Numbered from the stretch's first letter, positions 9,311 through 17,704 are shown. The stretch: DNA of 42,560 nucleotides from Clostridia bacterium (GCA_017466445.1 JAFTUC010000015.1:1-42560), one strand, 5' to 3'. Numbers and translations are program-made. Notes: a model not told the origin generated them from the sequence alone.

Positions 9311-10039
9311 ATGGAAAAGATAAGACTGCAGAAATTTATAGCAGACTGCGGCGTTATGTCAAGACGCGCCGCCGAAAAAGCAATAGAGGCAGGAGAGGTC
9401 CTTGTCAACGGCGTTGTCGCAGTTATCGGCGACAAGATAGATCCGATAAAGGACAAGATCCTTTGCAAGGGTGCGCCCGTCGGCAAGCACCGCAGCTTCA
9501 GATACACCTACGTTATGCTCAACAAGCCTACCGGCTACGTCACTACGATGAACGACGAAAAGGGCAGAAAAACGGTCGCGGAGCTCGTCAGCGAGGTCCC
9601 GAACCGCATATATCCGGTCGGAAGACTCGATATGAACTCTGAAGGTCTCCTTATAATGACGAACGACGGAGAGCTCACCAACGCGCTCACCCATCCGAGA
9701 CATCTGATCCCCAAGATCTACAACGTCAAGGTAGATGGCGATATCACGCGCGCAAAGGTGACCGAGCTTGCCTGCCTGACAGAGATAGACGGGGTCAAGA
9801 TAATGCCCGTACAGTGCGGAATAATCAGGCACAACGAAAAGACCTCTGTCATCGAAATGATCCTTTACGAGGGCAAAAACAGACAGATAAGAAGGATGTG
9901 CGAGGCGGTCGGACTCAACGTAAAGGGTCTTAAGAGGGTCGCTCTCGGAGAGCTTCTTCTCGACGTTAAGCCGGGCACGTGGAGATATCTCACGCTCGAC
10001 GAGGTAAAGGCGCTCAAAAAGGCAAGCGGACTTCTTTAA
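9311..10039 (+). CDS. rluB: 23S rRNA pseudouridine synthase RluB family
   Basis: 242-aa RsuA/RluB/E/F-type enzyme. An S4 RNA-binding domain occupies about residues 1-60 (RLQKFIADCGVMSRRAAEKAI). The catalytic Asp is D107 in GRLDMNSEGLL, and YEGKNRQIRRMCEAVG is the conserved C-terminal motif. By family it modifies 23S rRNA near position 2605, although E. coli-type RsuA specificity cannot be excluded from sequence alone. It is 27 bases after gerW; a dacF-type carboxypeptidase often found between these genes is absent. Confidence 0.93.
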   Translation: MEKIRLQKFIADCGVMSRRAAEKAIEAGEVLVNGVVAVIGDKIDPIKDKILCKGAPVGKHRSFRYTYVMLNKPTGYVTTMNDEKGRKTVAELVSEVPNRIYPVGRLDMNSEGLLIMTNDGELTNALTHPRHLIPKIYNVKVDGDITRAKVTELACLTEIDGVKIMPVQCGIIRHNEKTSVIEMILYEGKNRQIRRMCEAVGLNVKGLKRVALGELLLDVKPGTWRYLTLDEVKALKKASGLL

Positions 10040-10064
10040 GATCTACAAAGGAATTTTTCTTACT

Positions 10065-10490
10065 ATGCTCAGAATACACGCGATACAAACAAAGGAAATT
10101 CAAAAGCAGCTCTGCGAGCGCTGCTCGGTCGAGTTTATCCCGGACGCGCTTGCCTACGCAGCCTTTGACACGCCCGAGATACCCGACGATCCGAGCTCCA
10201 CAGATGTTATCACGGGAGAGCTTCTCGGAGTAACTCAGTTCGCTTTCAAAAAACAGGGCGCTCTCGTTTACGATCTTCGTTCCCCTGACGACGCTTACGA
10301 TTTTGAGGCACTCTTTATAATGGCGCGTTCTATGCTCAATTTCGTCGATCTTTGCGGCGTTCACGACGCATTTCTCCCCTTTCCCGAGCGAATCGATTCC
10401 AGACTTATCTCTGCCGTCGGGTTCAAAAAGCGGGAAGACGGATCCTATTATATGGATCTTCGCGGTTTTTTTACCAAACATCACTCTTGA
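10065..10490 (+). CDS. Conserved hypothetical protein, 141 aa
   Basis: I do not recognise a named family. The protein has an N-terminal helix-strand region (MLRIHAIQTKEIQKQLCERCSV), an acidic loop (PEIPDDPSSTD), a strand pair (ALVYDLRSPDD), a helix (DFEALFIMARSMLNFVDLCGV) and a C-terminal FKKREDGSYYMDL segment. The order and the ending vaguely recall a minimal GNAT acyltransferase, but the acetyl-CoA loop is not evident. It follows rluB by 25 bases in the same transcription unit. Confidence 0.7.
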   Translation: MLRIHAIQTKEIQKQLCERCSVEFIPDALAYAAFDTPEIPDDPSSTDVITGELLGVTQFAFKKQGALVYDLRSPDDAYDFEALFIMARSMLNFVDLCGVHDAFLPFPERIDSRLISAVGFKKREDGSYYMDLRGFFTKHHS

Positions 10491-10512
10491 TTCCATAAAC
10501 CTTCACGATTTT

Positions 10513-10606
10513 TGCAAATTGGCAAAAATTGGCAATATTTACCAAATTTTACTCCAAAAGTTTGGTTGCTATGTCAATTGCATTTTTTACCAAAATATGG
10601 TAATAT
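10513..10606 (+). promoter_or_regulatory. spo0A promoter with repeated operator-like motifs
   Basis: The promoter is TTGCAT (10578-10583), 17-base spacer, TAATAT (10601-10606). Just upstream lie two TTGGCAA direct repeats and TTACCAAA copies, and a TACCA-N5-TGGTA palindrome spans the spacer. These could bind a regulator. I could not match a sigma-H consensus or a clear 0A box (TGTCGAA). Confidence 0.6.
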
Positions 10607-10651
10607 ATGATTGTCAACAAAAGCAATCATCAAATACGGGAGTGAAAAGAT

Positions 10652-11431
10652 ATGGAATCAAAAATCAAGATACTCATAGCTGACGAAAGCGCAGACTTCA
10701 GAAGAGGCTGCAAGGAAGGATTATACGCACTCGGTTACAGAGAGATAAGCGAGGCGTGCGACGGAGAGGACGCTCTGCACAAGATCGAAAGCATACATCC
10801 TGACATCGTCCTTATAGACATATGGATGTCAAAGCTTGACTCTGTACACATAATAAAGAGTGCACTTGCGATGAATTTCTCACCGGACATGCCGCCATCG
10901 TTCATCGTCACGTCTATAGTAAACAACCAGAACATGTTCTTTGAGGCAAGCGAATCGGGAGCGGAATACTGCATTTTAAAGCCGATCGATTTTCAGAGCC
11001 TCAGTCAGCGCATATTAAGGATAACCGCCAAGAAGCGCACCTCCAAGACTCCGACGAGTGCTTCTCCCGGAATCGGAAACGATATGGAAGCACAGGTAAC
11101 GAAGGTCATCCATCAGATCGGTGTTCCCGCGCATATAAAGGGATACCAATATCTTCGCACGGCAATTCTTATGACGATAAGCGACAACGATATTATAAAT
11201 TCGGTCACCAAGGTACTCTACCCTTCTGTCGCAAAGCAGTATCAGACGACCTCGTCGAGAGTCGAGCGCGCAATACGCCACGCCATTGAGGTCGCGTGGG
11301 ACAGAGGTGATCTCGATACGCTCAACGCCTACTTCGGATATACCATTCAGAACAGTCGTGGAAAGCCGACGAACAGTGAGTTTATCGCGATGATAGCCGA
11401 CAACCTCCGACTTTCAAACAAATTTTCCTGA
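10652..11431 (+). CDS. spo0A: Sporulation master regulator Spo0A
   Basis: 259-aa response regulator. In the receiver domain the acidic pair is D11/E12, the phosphoacceptor is D56 (DIVLID), the conserved Thr is T87 and the Lys is K110 (LKP). The C-terminal effector domain has the sporulation signature [19 protein letters not shown] followed by [17 protein letters not shown], which identifies Spo0A firmly. Here it is transcribed from its own promoter, without the spoIVB neighbour common in other genomes. The usual Met-Pro after the phosphoacceptor is Met-Ser (IWMSKLD), a minor deviation. Confidence 0.97.
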   Translation: MESKIKILIADESADFRRGCKEGLYALGYREISEACDGEDALHKIESIHPDIVLIDIWMSKLDSVHIIKSALAMNFSPDMPPSFIVTSIVNNQNMFFEASESGAEYCILKPIDFQSLSQRILRITAKKRTSKTPTSASPGIGNDMEAQVTKVIHQIGVPAHIKGYQYLRTAILMTISDNDIINSVTKVLYPSVAKQYQTTSSRVERAIRHAIEVAWDRGDLDTLNAYFGYTIQNSRGKPTNSEFIAMIADNLRLSNKFS

Positions 11432-11435
11432 TATA

Positions 11436-11487
11436 AAAAAGCAGAGAACGAACGGGAAAGCACCGCCGAAGTTCTCTGCTTTTTTTG
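11436..11487 (+). terminator. Terminator after spo0A
   Basis: GCAGAGAAC (11441-11449) pairs with GTTCTCTGC (11471-11479), followed by a run of T and preceded by a run of A. Confidence 0.85.
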
Positions 11488-11559
11488 CGAAAGCAGCTTT
11501 ATGCTATAAAATTCATATTTTTTGCTCATTTTCCTATATTTTTTTCAACAAATATCTGA

Positions 11560-11565
11560 TATAAT
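11560..11565 (+). promoter_or_regulatory. Extended -10 promoter of the DMT permease
   Basis: TG-A-TATAAT ends at 11565 with no good -35 (17 bases upstream is AT-rich). An AGGAG ribosome site follows 11 bases before the ATG at 11610. Confidence 0.55.
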
Positions 11566-11609
11566 CTTATTTGACGTTTTTAAAATGATACATATCAGGA
11601 GATTTAACA

Positions 11610-12527
11610 ATGGATCTTTCAAAAATACCGCTTCCCCTGCTGCTCGCCGTAACAATGGCTGCGTGCCTCGGAGCGGCTATCCTCAAAAACTATTTTAACA
11701 AGAAGGTAAGCGACACAAACAGAGCGTGTCAGCTTTTCAACATCGGATCCTCGATTTCGTGTGCGATATTTATCCTTGCGTATTCGGGATTCAGGCTTGA
11801 GGGCTCGGTCTACACCCTACTTATCGGAAGCGCGTTCGGTATCGTCACGGCGCTTTCCGCGATCTTTAACTTCCTTGCGCTCAGCGTCGGACCTCTTTCA
11901 TACACGACAGTCATGATGACCTCATCGACCGTAATAACCGCACTTTCCGGTCTCTTTTTCGGAGAGCGCATCTCTGTTTTCAAGTGGTTCGGAATCGCGC
12001 TGATGGCAGTCTGTGTTATTCTCGCAACACCCAAGAGCAAGGACGATGCTAACAAGAAGGCTTCGGTCAAGTGGCTGATATATTCCGCTGTTGCGGCACT
12101 CTTTTCCGCAGGAGTCGGTCTTATTCAAAAAATACACCAGAAATCCGAGCACAGCAGCGAGCTTACTCTTATGCTATTTGTCGCATTCATTTTCTCCACG
12201 CTCTTCTCGGTCATTCTGTACTTCATCTACAGAAGAAAGGACGCTCCCGTATTCAGCGCCTCTCTTTCAAAGGAGACCAAGAAAAAGCTGATAATGCTTA
12301 TCCTTGCTATTCTTATAGTGGCAGGCATATCGATCGCGCTTAACAACATAATAAATCTGTATCTCGTCGGCGTGCTTGACAGTGCTATCTTCTTCCCGAT
12401 AGTCAACGGCGGACATCTCATACTCACCACGCTTGCAGGTCTCGTTCTATTTCGTGAAAAGCTCACCTCCAGGCAGTGGATCGGCATACTTTCGGGAATC
12501 GCGGCAGGATTTTTACTCTGCTTCTGA
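11610..12527 (+). CDS. EamA/DMT-superfamily membrane transporter
   Basis: 305-aa protein with ten predicted hydrophobic helices in two repeats. The first repeat ends with FFGERISVFKWFGIALMAVCVIL and the second with FREKLTSRQWIGILSGIAAGFLL, both typical EamA-domain endings. These transporters move metabolites, drugs or amino acids; the substrate cannot be told from sequence. It is a single-gene transcript between spo0A and a convergent PHP gene. Confidence 0.88.
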   Translation: MDLSKIPLPLLLAVTMAACLGAAILKNYFNKKVSDTNRACQLFNIGSSISCAIFILAYSGFRLEGSVYTLLIGSAFGIVTALSAIFNFLALSVGPLSYTTVMMTSSTVITALSGLFFGERISVFKWFGIALMAVCVILATPKSKDDANKKASVKWLIYSAVAALFSAGVGLIQKIHQKSEHSSELTLMLFVAFIFSTLFSVILYFIYRRKDAPVFSASLSKETKKKLIMLILAILIVAGISIALNNIINLYLVGVLDSAIFFPIVNGGHLILTTLAGLVLFREKLTSRQWIGILSGIAAGFLLCF

Positions 12528-12537
12528 CAAAAAACAG

Positions 12538-12575
12538 ATCAGAGCTCTGACCTTTATCAGAGCTCTGATTTTTTA
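12538..12575. terminator. Bidirectional terminator between convergent genes
   Basis: Two 13-base arms containing AGAGCTCTGA (12538-12550 and 12557-12569) with a 6-base loop. T-rich on the plus strand and A-rich on the left, so it can serve both the DMT permease and the PHP gene. Confidence 0.8.
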
Positions 12576-13394
12576 TTAAAGGCAGTCCTTTACAAACTCA
12601 CCGTTATAAAGGGTATAAACGAATGTAAATCCTATATCCTTAAGATATTTTCTTGCCTCGCCAAAGCCGAAGCAGAGGGTGTCACTTCGATGGCTATCGG
12701 ATGAGAGTATCAGACCGCTGCCCTCTTTTTTGAGAACATAAAGAAGATTTTCCGCAGGATACGGACTGCTTCTGAGCTCTCTTGCGATAGCTCCCGTGTT
12801 CAGCTCGAAAAGCGAACCCGAGCGTGATGCCTCGGAGACATAGTGCTCGGCGACCTTATTATATTCTTTGTTTTCAAGAAACATCGGTCTGTCGAGCTCA
12901 TCGTACTTCGTTATCAGATCAAAATGTCCGATTATATCGGGTCTTCGCTCGTTTATATATCTGCAAAACGGTCGGTAATAGGCGTGTGCCATCGCTACCG
13001 CATCGGAATTAAAAAGATCAAGGCATTTTTTAAAATGATCATAACTCGAATCTATCGGGTAATAGCTTCCATCCACACAAAAATAGTGTGAGGAGCCTAT
13101 TATATAATCAAAAAGCTCTCTGTACGCCGGACAATACGCGTCCTCCTCTACCCCGAGATATATCTGTATCTCGCCTTTATACTTTTCCTTAAGACGTTTG
13201 ATCTCGCTTACGTAAGCGGACGTATCCTTCATACAGTAGCGAAGGTCAAATTCAGTATATGCGTGTCCGGAAAAGCCGAGCGAGTCCATCCCTTGATCTA
13301 CCGCCGCAAGGACTACCTCCTCGGGAGTATTCTTTCCGTCGCAGAAGGTCGAATGTGTATGAAAATTAGCAAGCATATCTACAGAATACGGCAT
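12576..13394 (-). CDS. PHP-domain phosphatase (histidinol-phosphatase-like)
   Basis: 272-aa PHP hydrolase. Metal motif 1 is NFHTHSTFCDGKNTPEE at the N-terminus, then LGFSGHAYTE, a GVEEDAY segment, IGSSHYFCVDG, HFDLITK and SSDSHRSD, so the expected His/Asp/Glu ligands are all present. This group is annotated as HisK-type histidinol phosphatase, but no other his gene is near and related PHP proteins act on other phosphoesters. I chose the Met of MPYSVDMLANF, 5 bases after the stop of the upstream GDSL gene; the Met at 13376 is an alternative. A longer frame reaching back into the upstream gene is not credible. Confidence 0.88.
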   Translation of the reverse strand: MPYSVDMLANFHTHSTFCDGKNTPEEVVLAAVDQGMDSLGFSGHAYTEFDLRYCMKDTSAYVSEIKRLKEKYKGEIQIYLGVEEDAYCPAYRELFDYIIGSSHYFCVDGSYYPIDSSYDHFKKCLDLFNSDAVAMAHAYYRPFCRYINERRPDIIGHFDLITKYDELDRPMFLENKEYNKVAEHYVSEASRSGSLFELNTGAIARELRSSPYPAENLLYVLKKEGSGLILSSDSHRSDTLCFGFGEARKYLKDIGFTFVYTLYNGEFVKDCL

Positions 13395-13399
13395 CAGGA

Positions 13400-14053
13400 T
13401 CAAAGAGTAGCCAAAAATCCCGCAAGTCTGCTTGCTATAAAGGCGTGTCCCGCATCGTTCGGATGAAGTCCGTCGGGGCAATATCTTTCGCGCAGCACAT
13501 CTACCTTAGGCTGAAGAGAGGAGACCGACCAAAGATCAAGAGTGGGGATCGAATAGAATTCGAGAACCTCTTTAAGAATATTTATATAGACCTTGAGAGA
13601 ACCTCTTTCCTGCTTATAACCGTCTCCGCGCGGATCATCCTCGTTCAAGCGGTGAAGAGGTGTCATAAATACGATGAGCGCCTCGGGGTACTTATTTATC
13701 AGCTTTTCGCAAAGAACGTGGCATGCTCCGTAGAAGGTATAAGGAGTTCTGTCGCTCATCTCTCCGAGAGGCGCGTCCCCGTGTCCGAAATCGTTGGTTC
13801 CACCGAAAACGACGACGATATCCGCATCCGGATCCATGATGTCAACTCGGGATATAAAATCCTGATCCCATATCTCGTTCGAAGGTACTGTCTGACGTGC
13901 TATTCTCGTTCCTCCGATACCGTAGTTACGCGCCTCCGCAAGTCCGTATTCTCTTGCAAGACGCGCGTGGAAGATATTTTCAGCATTTGCAACGCCGCAC
14001 CCCTCTGTTATACTGTCTCCGAGAAAATTGATCTTTTTTCCTCTGATATCCAT
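13400..14053 (-). CDS. GDSL/SGNH-family hydrolase
   Basis: 217-aa esterase-like protein. Block I is FLGDSITEG with catalytic Ser14, block II has the conserved Gly in NYGIGGT, block III is GGTND and block V is PDGLHPNDAGH with catalytic Asp and His. There is no signal peptide, so it acts in the cytoplasm, possibly deacetylating sugars. The start at 14053 has AAAGGA upstream; a longer frame lacks support. It is co-transcribed with the PHP gene from the promoter at 14102-14130. Confidence 0.92.
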   Translation of the reverse strand: MDIRGKKINFLGDSITEGCGVANAENIFHARLAREYGLAEARNYGIGGTRIARQTVPSNEIWDQDFISRVDIMDPDADIVVVFGGTNDFGHGDAPLGEMSDRTPYTFYGACHVLCEKLINKYPEALIVFMTPLHRLNEDDPRGDGYKQERGSLKVYINILKEVLEFYSIPTLDLWSVSSLQPKVDVLRERYCPDGLHPNDAGHAFIASRLAGFLATL

Positions 14054-14101
14054 TTTATTTTTCCTTTCAAAAGCCAAATATTTGCCTATCGGCACAAGGT
14101 G

Positions 14102-14130
14102 AGTATAGCAAAAAAATCAACTGTTGTCAA
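14102..14130 (-). promoter_or_regulatory. sigma-A promoter of the GDSL-PHP operon
   Basis: On the minus strand: TTGACA (14130-14125), 17-base spacer, TATACT (14107-14102), about 50 bases before the GDSL start. Confidence 0.8.
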
Positions 14131-14158
14131 TAATTTCGCTAAAATATTATCCGATTTA

Positions 14159-14187
14159 TTGACATAAGCACGGTCTTATGCTATAAT
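14159..14187 (+). promoter_or_regulatory. Consensus sigma-A promoter of the MFS gene with operator-like repeat
   Basis: TTGACA (14159-14164), 17-base spacer, TATAAT (14182-14187). The spacer region holds CATAAG-N6-CTTATG, a 6-bp inverted repeat placed as a repressor site would be. Confidence 0.85.
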
Positions 14188-14220
14188 GTAAAAAACACTT
14201 TAGTTGCCTAAAGAAAGCGA

Positions 14221-15417
14221 GTGAACAAATTGACAAGCAACACAAAAAAATTCAGGATACTTATGCTGATACTCGGATCTCTTTCGCTCTTTGCCGCGGG
14301 AGTTTTCTATGCGTGGTCGATACTGCGCGAGCCGTTCGGATTCACTCAGGGTCAACTCGGAATGAATTTCACGATATCACTTTGCTCGTTCGGATTCGGC
14401 GGTCTTTTTTCGGGTCTTCTTTCAAAGAAGGTGCACCTGAAGCTCAGACTCGTGATAGGCGCTATCATGGCGGGCGCAGGATTCGTGCTTTCCACCTTTG
14501 CCTCTGACAGCATCCTTCTTCTTTACATCGCATACGGAATGCTCTCGGGTCTCGGAATCGGATTTATATACAATTCGGTGATCGGATCGGTGAACTCCTG
14601 GTTTCCCGACAAAAAGGGACTGTCCGCAGGCGTCCTTATGATGAGCTTCGGAATCAGCACGCTTATAATCGGAAAGATCGCGGACGCGCTTTTTGATATT
14701 TCGGGCTTCGGCTGGAAGAACACATACTATCTTCTTGCGGCATTTATCGTAGTCTCGGTGGCGCTCTTCACTGTCATTGCCCGTATGCCGAGCGAGAAGG
14801 ACGCTCTTCCCTCTCCGAAAAAGGCAAAAAGCAACGCATCCGACGAGGGCTCTGTGCTCTCATCTTCGGAAATGATAAAGCGAGCATCCTTCTGGAAGCT
14901 GTTTATCTTCTTTACCCTCTTTACGGCGGTCGGAAGCACGATAATCGGCTTTGCCAAGGGGTACACCCTTTCGCTCGGCGCAAAGGAATCTCTTGCGGTC
15001 ACGATAGTCGGTATAGTTTCGGTCTGCAACGGGCTCGGAAGACTCCTTTCGGGCGCTATCTTTGACCGCATGGGACTTCGCATAACTCAGTTCATAACGA
15101 GCGGAGTCGTCATCCTCGCGACCGCGGTTTCTCTTATCGGAGTTCTTACCTCATCGCTCATCATAGGCATAATCGGAATATGCCTTTGCGGACTTTCATA
15201 CGGATTCTCACCGACGGTATCTGCTGCCTTCGTTGCATCCTTCTACGGAATGAAGAATTATCCCACCAACGTCAGCATAATAAATCTCGTGCTCATTCCC
15301 GCATCGTTCATGTCCACCTTCGCAGGTCAGATAGGAGACTACGCTATAATATTCACCGTGCTTCTCTTCTGCTCGGTGATCGGTCTTTTTATAAATCTCA
15401 CGATAAAAAAGCCGTAA
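14221..15417 (+). CDS. MFS transporter, OFA (oxalate/formate antiporter-like) family
   Basis: 398-aa permease with about 12 transmembrane helices and a central cytoplasmic loop (about residues 190-220, Lys/Ser rich). Features of the OFA group are the N-terminal FYAWSILREPFG, YGMLSGLGIGFIYNSVIGSVNSWFPDKKGLSAG, and GRLLSGAIFDRMG in the second half. The substrate is probably a small carboxylate, but this is only inferred from the family. GTG start at 14221 with a weak ribosome site. Confidence 0.88.
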   Translation: MNKLTSNTKKFRILMLILGSLSLFAAGVFYAWSILREPFGFTQGQLGMNFTISLCSFGFGGLFSGLLSKKVHLKLRLVIGAIMAGAGFVLSTFASDSILLLYIAYGMLSGLGIGFIYNSVIGSVNSWFPDKKGLSAGVLMMSFGISTLIIGKIADALFDISGFGWKNTYYLLAAFIVVSVALFTVIARMPSEKDALPSPKKAKSNASDEGSVLSSSEMIKRASFWKLFIFFTLFTAVGSTIIGFAKGYTLSLGAKESLAVTIVGIVSVCNGLGRLLSGAIFDRMGLRITQFITSGVVILATAVSLIGVLTSSLIIGIIGICLCGLSYGFSPTVSAAFVASFYGMKNYPTNVSIINLVLIPASFMSTFAGQIGDYAIIFTVLLFCSVIGLFINLTIKKP

Positions 15418-15435
15418 CATAACAGCTTATAAAAA

Positions 15436-15470
15436 CACCCCGACTTCAATCTCTGTCGGGGTGATTTTTT
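15436..15470 (+). terminator. Terminator after the MFS gene
   Basis: CACCCCGAC (15436-15444) pairs with GTCGGGGTG (15455-15463), then ATTTTTT. Confidence 0.85.
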
Positions 15471-15473
15471 GTA

Positions 15474-16700
15474 TCAGAACGCCCAATTTCCGTTTTGGAA
15501 GATCTGAACTCTTCTGCCGTCGGACGTAACGCCGACGATCGAAAGATCGGACGTACCGATCATAAAGTCAACGTGGATCATCGAATCGTTTATTCCCTTT
15601 TCGTGACACTCCTTTACGCTATATTTACCGTAATCCTTTATCACGTTTGTAAAGCCAGCGCCGAGTGCGAGATGGCACGCCGCATTCTCGTCAAAAAGAG
15701 TGTTATAAAAGAGGATCTCTGTATTTCTTATCGGACTGTCGTAAGGAACGAGCGCACATTCTCCAAGATATGCCGCGCCCTCGTCCATCGATACCATTTC
15801 CTTAAGAAGATCCTCGTTCTTCTCCGCCTTTACATCAACTACCCTTCCGTTTTCAAAGCGGAGCGAGAAATTCTCAATAAGCTCACCTCGGTAAGAAAGC
15901 GGCTTCGAGGAATAGACCGTACCCTCCGCCGAGCCTCTCATAGGAGAAACGTAGACCTCCTCGCTCGGAATGTTGGGATTGAACTCGATATCTTTGCCGA
16001 GCGTTTTTTCCGATCCGCCCATAAAGAGCGCATCGGGAATAAGTCCGACCTTAAGATCGGTACCGTTCGACGCTTTATATTCAAGATACTCAAGTCCGAG
16101 CGAGTTGAGATACGAGCATCTCGCCTCGAGATCGCGGTTATGTGCATTCCAAGCGGCGATCGGATCGTCATTTGCCCTTGAGGCGGCAAGAATCGCCTCC
16201 CAGAGCTTTTCCTTTGCTCTGTTAACGCTTTCTCCGGGAAAGACCTTTTTCGCCCAAGCGGCGCCCGGAATTGCCGCTATGCACCACTGATATTTATTTT
16301 CCATTGCCTCGCGATAGGGCTTTATTATCTTATATCTCGCCTGAGAGACCTTGGAATTTTTATTCTGATCTATGCCGCTGAGTCCGTCGGGATCATCAGA
16401 CTCGAGATAGATATGCACGGGAAGCCTATCGACCTTCCATTTAAGCTTTTCCTCCTGCCATTTTTCGACCGTAGAGAGGGTCTTTACCGAGCATTTTTTC
16501 ATATTTATCTTGCTTATCGGCTGAAATGTCCAGTCTACATCGACCTTCCTTGCTCCGCAACGGTAGCACTCCTCAACGAGCATCTGCACAAATACGGGAT
16601 CCTCGACCGAGGCTGTTATGACGACATCCTGACCCTTTTGCACGTTTCCGCCCTTCTCGGCTATAAGTCTTGCGTATCTTCTTAAAACTGTTTTTTTCAT
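15474..16700 (-). CDS. Aminopeptidase, M29 family
   Basis: 408-aa cytoplasmic metallo-aminopeptidase of the AmpS/PepS/AmpT type, which removes N-terminal residues from peptides. Family landmarks: LIAEKGGNVQKGQDVVI at the N-terminus, ASNGTDLKVGL, PNIPSEEVYVSPMRGSAEG, GAAYLGECALVPYDSPI, FDENAACHLALG and HVDFMIGTSDLSI near the C-terminus, which supply the Glu, His and Asp metal ligands. The start at 16700 has TAAGGAGA 7 bases upstream; a start 24 bases further up lacks one. Confidence 0.95.
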   Translation of the reverse strand: MKKTVLRRYARLIAEKGGNVQKGQDVVITASVEDPVFVQMLVEECYRCGARKVDVDWTFQPISKINMKKCSVKTLSTVEKWQEEKLKWKVDRLPVHIYLESDDPDGLSGIDQNKNSKVSQARYKIIKPYREAMENKYQWCIAAIPGAAWAKKVFPGESVNRAKEKLWEAILAASRANDDPIAAWNAHNRDLEARCSYLNSLGLEYLEYKASNGTDLKVGLIPDALFMGGSEKTLGKDIEFNPNIPSEEVYVSPMRGSAEGTVYSSKPLSYRGELIENFSLRFENGRVVDVKAEKNEDLLKEMVSMDEGAAYLGECALVPYDSPIRNTEILFYNTLFDENAACHLALGAGFTNVIKDYGKYSVKECHEKGINDSMIHVDFMIGTSDLSIVGVTSDGRRVQIFQNGNWAF

Positions 16701-16818
16701 TTTATTCTCCTTACACTGCAGCAACTGGGCGCTCTGCGGTACTACTGTTTAATACTTTACCTGATTCGATCTGCAATATTCGCGTGTCAACCGAATTTTC
16801 TTTTAAAATGACCTTTAG

Positions 16819-16847
16819 ATTATATCACAGATACGATTTTATGTCAA
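16819..16847 (-). promoter_or_regulatory. Consensus sigma-A promoter of the M29 gene
   Basis: On the minus strand: TTGACA (16847-16842), 17-base spacer, TATAAT (16824-16819). The -35 falls just beyond the stop of the XRE gene. Confidence 0.85.
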
Positions 16848-16861
16848 TAAAGAGCCTCACT

Positions 16862-17071
16862 TTAGTCGGAAAATTCTTTACCTCGTATAAGGAAATCAAT
16901 AGACACGTGAAAATATTCGGACATCGCTATCAGCATATCGAGGTCAGGATTTCTCTTTCCTGTCTCATAATAAGAAAGTGCTTCCCTGCTGATATTAAGA
17001 TCCATTGCCACCTTGAGTTGACTGTATCCCTTTTTTCTGCGTATTTGCCTGAGTCCTTCCATCTTTTGCAT
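16862..17071 (-). CDS. Small XRE-family transcriptional regulator
   Basis: 69-aa protein that is almost only a helix-turn-helix: LRQIRRKKGYSQLKVAMDLNISREALSYYETGKRNPDLDMLIAMSEYFHVSIDFLIRG, the complete five-helix Cro/cI fold. ATG at 17071 is preceded by AAGGAGAATTCTT; an upstream in-frame start would run through the operator region and is rejected. It faces a plus-strand membrane gene across two perfect palindromes, so it is the obvious candidate repressor of that promoter and perhaps of itself. Confidence 0.9.
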   Translation of the reverse strand: MQKMEGLRQIRRKKGYSQLKVAMDLNISREALSYYETGKRNPDLDMLIAMSEYFHVSIDFLIRGKEFSD

Positions 17072-17153
17072 AAGAATTCTCCTTATCTCAATAAATTTGT
17101 TTAAAAAAACAAATATTTTTCTATTATTTGTCCTCTTTTTTATTAATATGCTA

Positions 17154-17206
17154 TTGACAATAGTGTAACATTGTGTTACACTATTTATGTAACAGTTTGT
17201 TACATA
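17154..17206 (+). promoter_or_regulatory. Promoter with two palindromic operators (TGTAACA-N3-TGTTACA)
   Basis: TTGACA (17154-17159), 17-base spacer, TACACT (17177-17182). A perfect palindrome with 10-base arms (17161-17183) fills the spacer and overlaps the -10. A second with 9-base arms (17186-17206) lies just downstream over the transcription start. Their centres are 24 bases apart. Both share the core TGTAACA-N3-TGTTACA. This is a textbook repressor arrangement. Confidence 0.85.
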
Positions 17207-17235
17207 TGGGTTTTTCATGAGGGTAGGAGTCGAAA

Positions 17236-17368
17236 ATGCGCAGATTTTTATTTTTAGCAATCATCTTATTACTTTTATTTTCGACTTTGAGAATTTTAAA
17301 AAAATTTATCCGAAAGAAACAACAAGTACGACCGTACTTTTGTAATAAAATCAGAAAGGAGTATCATC
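17236..17368 (+). other. Possible small membrane peptide or leader ORF
   Basis: An ATG at 17236 with GGTAGGAG 7 bases upstream opens a frame starting MRRFLFLAIILLLLFSTL, followed by a basic stretch (RILKKFIRKKQQ), like a single-helix membrane peptide. The frame continues into the next gene in a different phase, where it looks like noise, so only the first 35-45 codons could be meaningful. It may equally be AT-rich non-coding leader. Confidence 0.3.
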
Positions 17369-17689
17369 ATGGAAATAGGAAAAGGAAAGGCGATAGCCGG
17401 ACTTGTACTTGGAATTGTAGGTATCGTTCTCGCCTTCTTGGGAACATATTTTTCAATAGCGTCGCTTCCCGTTTCGATCGTAGGACTTTGCCTGTCGGTA
17501 GTCGGCGGAAAGCAGCTTCGTGCAAACAACACTCCGTCCGGTCTTGCAACCGCCGGTCTCGTGCTCGGAATAATTGCGGTTGTGTTCTCTGCGATAATGT
17601 TCTTCACATGCGGAATTTGCACTATCCTGTTAACGGGAGCAATTGACGAGGCAAACGATACTGTAAACTCGATGTTTGGTTCTATCTGA
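17369..17689 (+). CDS. DUF4190-like small membrane protein
   Basis: 106-aa protein with hydrophobic helices AIAGLVLGIVGIVLAFLG, VSIVGLCLSVVGG and TAGLVLGIIAVVFSAIMFF, repeated around the GLxLGIxGI/V motif typical of DUF4190. AGAAAGGAG precedes the ATG. The family function is unknown. It lies under the promoter with the TGTAACA palindromes and is therefore likely controlled by the divergent XRE regulator. Confidence 0.8.
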   Translation: MEIGKGKAIAGLVLGIVGIVLAFLGTYFSIASLPVSIVGLCLSVVGGKQLRANNTPSGLATAGLVLGIIAVVFSAIMFFTCGICTILLTGAIDEANDTVNSMFGSI

Positions 17690-17704
17690 TATAGCAGATA
17701 ACGT

